A DNA stretch of 14,324 bases from CAZUVQ01 sp964623915. Its GTDB lineage: Bacteria; Bacillota; Clostridia; UMGS1883; UMGS1540. Location: NCBI GenBank assembly GCA_964623915.1, contig CAZUVQ010000043.1, positions 1 through 14,324 of the forward strand, written 5' to 3'. Below are positions 14,285 to 14,324 of the stretch, in pieces; the stretch's first letter is position 1; the number at the start of each line of letters is the position of its first letter. The notes under the pieces were generated by a model that saw nothing but the letters and a program-made list of their open reading frames with translations, made no database searches and was not told the origin of the DNA. Both the position numbers and the translations under genes were made by a program.

Positions 14285-14324
14285 TTGAAAGTATTAAGGA
14301 GCAAGGCATTATTGTTCCTCTTAC
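14281..14324 (+). CDS. Possible ParB-like N-terminal segment, runs off the window
   Basis: From ATG 14281 the frame reads MIESIKEQGIIVPL and is still open at the window end. 'SIKEQGIIVPL' resembles the ParB/Spo0J nuclease-type domain ('L.ESIKE.GI..PL.V') found in plasmid and phage partition or regulatory proteins. In full ParB proteins this segment is usually 20-60 residues in, and a stop (TAA 14269) closes the frame just upstream. The start is therefore either internal to a broken gene or a misleading ATG. Only 14 residues are visible, so this is tentative. Confidence 0.3.
   Translation, partial: MIESIKEQGIIVPL

Overview
The window looks like a chromosomal segment from a low-to-mid GC Firmicute of the class Clostridia. 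The evidence is a short Gram-positive-type DnaK, an HrcA/CIRCE heat-shock operon, an ArgJ-based (recycling) arginine operon, strong AGGAGG-like ribosome binding sites, and a recombinase remnant of clostridial type. I cannot assign a genus. No overt new defence or biosynthetic system is visible. The interesting parts are a broken carB, an unusually clear regulatory region, and a mosaic of mobile-element debris after recA.

Left part (1-7620): the window opens with the last 17 codons of a plus-strand ABC exporter, then a terminator shared with a convergent minus-strand arginine operon. In transcription order the operon is argC, argJ, argB, argD, argF, carB. It encodes the acetylated pathway from N-acetylglutamate to citrulline: NAGK (ArgB), AGPR (ArgC), acetylornithine aminotransferase (ArgD), the acetyl-recycling enzyme ArgJ, and ornithine carbamoyltransferase (ArgF). 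The last gene, carB, should supply carbamoyl phosphate to ArgF. As sequenced it lacks roughly 320 central codons and changes frame at the junction. carA, argG and argH are not in the window.

Middle (7621-7952): a 332-base AT-rich divergent control region. On the minus strand a consensus-like promoter (TTGACT, 17-base spacer, TATAAT) drives argC and is overlaid by two adjacent ARG-box-like sites for ArgR/AhrC. On the plus strand a TTGACA-N17-TATCTT promoter is followed by a CIRCE operator for HrcA. Between them lie phased TATAAATA repeats and otherwise featureless AT-rich sequence.

Right part (7953-13716): the canonical hrcA-grpE-dnaK-dnaJ heat-shock operon, repressed by its own first product. 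recA follows with its own promoter, which is embedded in an inverted repeat at the end of dnaJ. No canonical Gram-positive SOS box is visible before recA.

End (13717-14324): 608 bases with no intact gene. It holds a C-terminal scar of a large serine recombinase, a good terminator, a tandem 14-base repeat that may be an insertion-sequence end, a truncated phage-type DNA cytosine methyltransferase of different base composition, and possibly the start of a ParB-like reading frame at the window edge.
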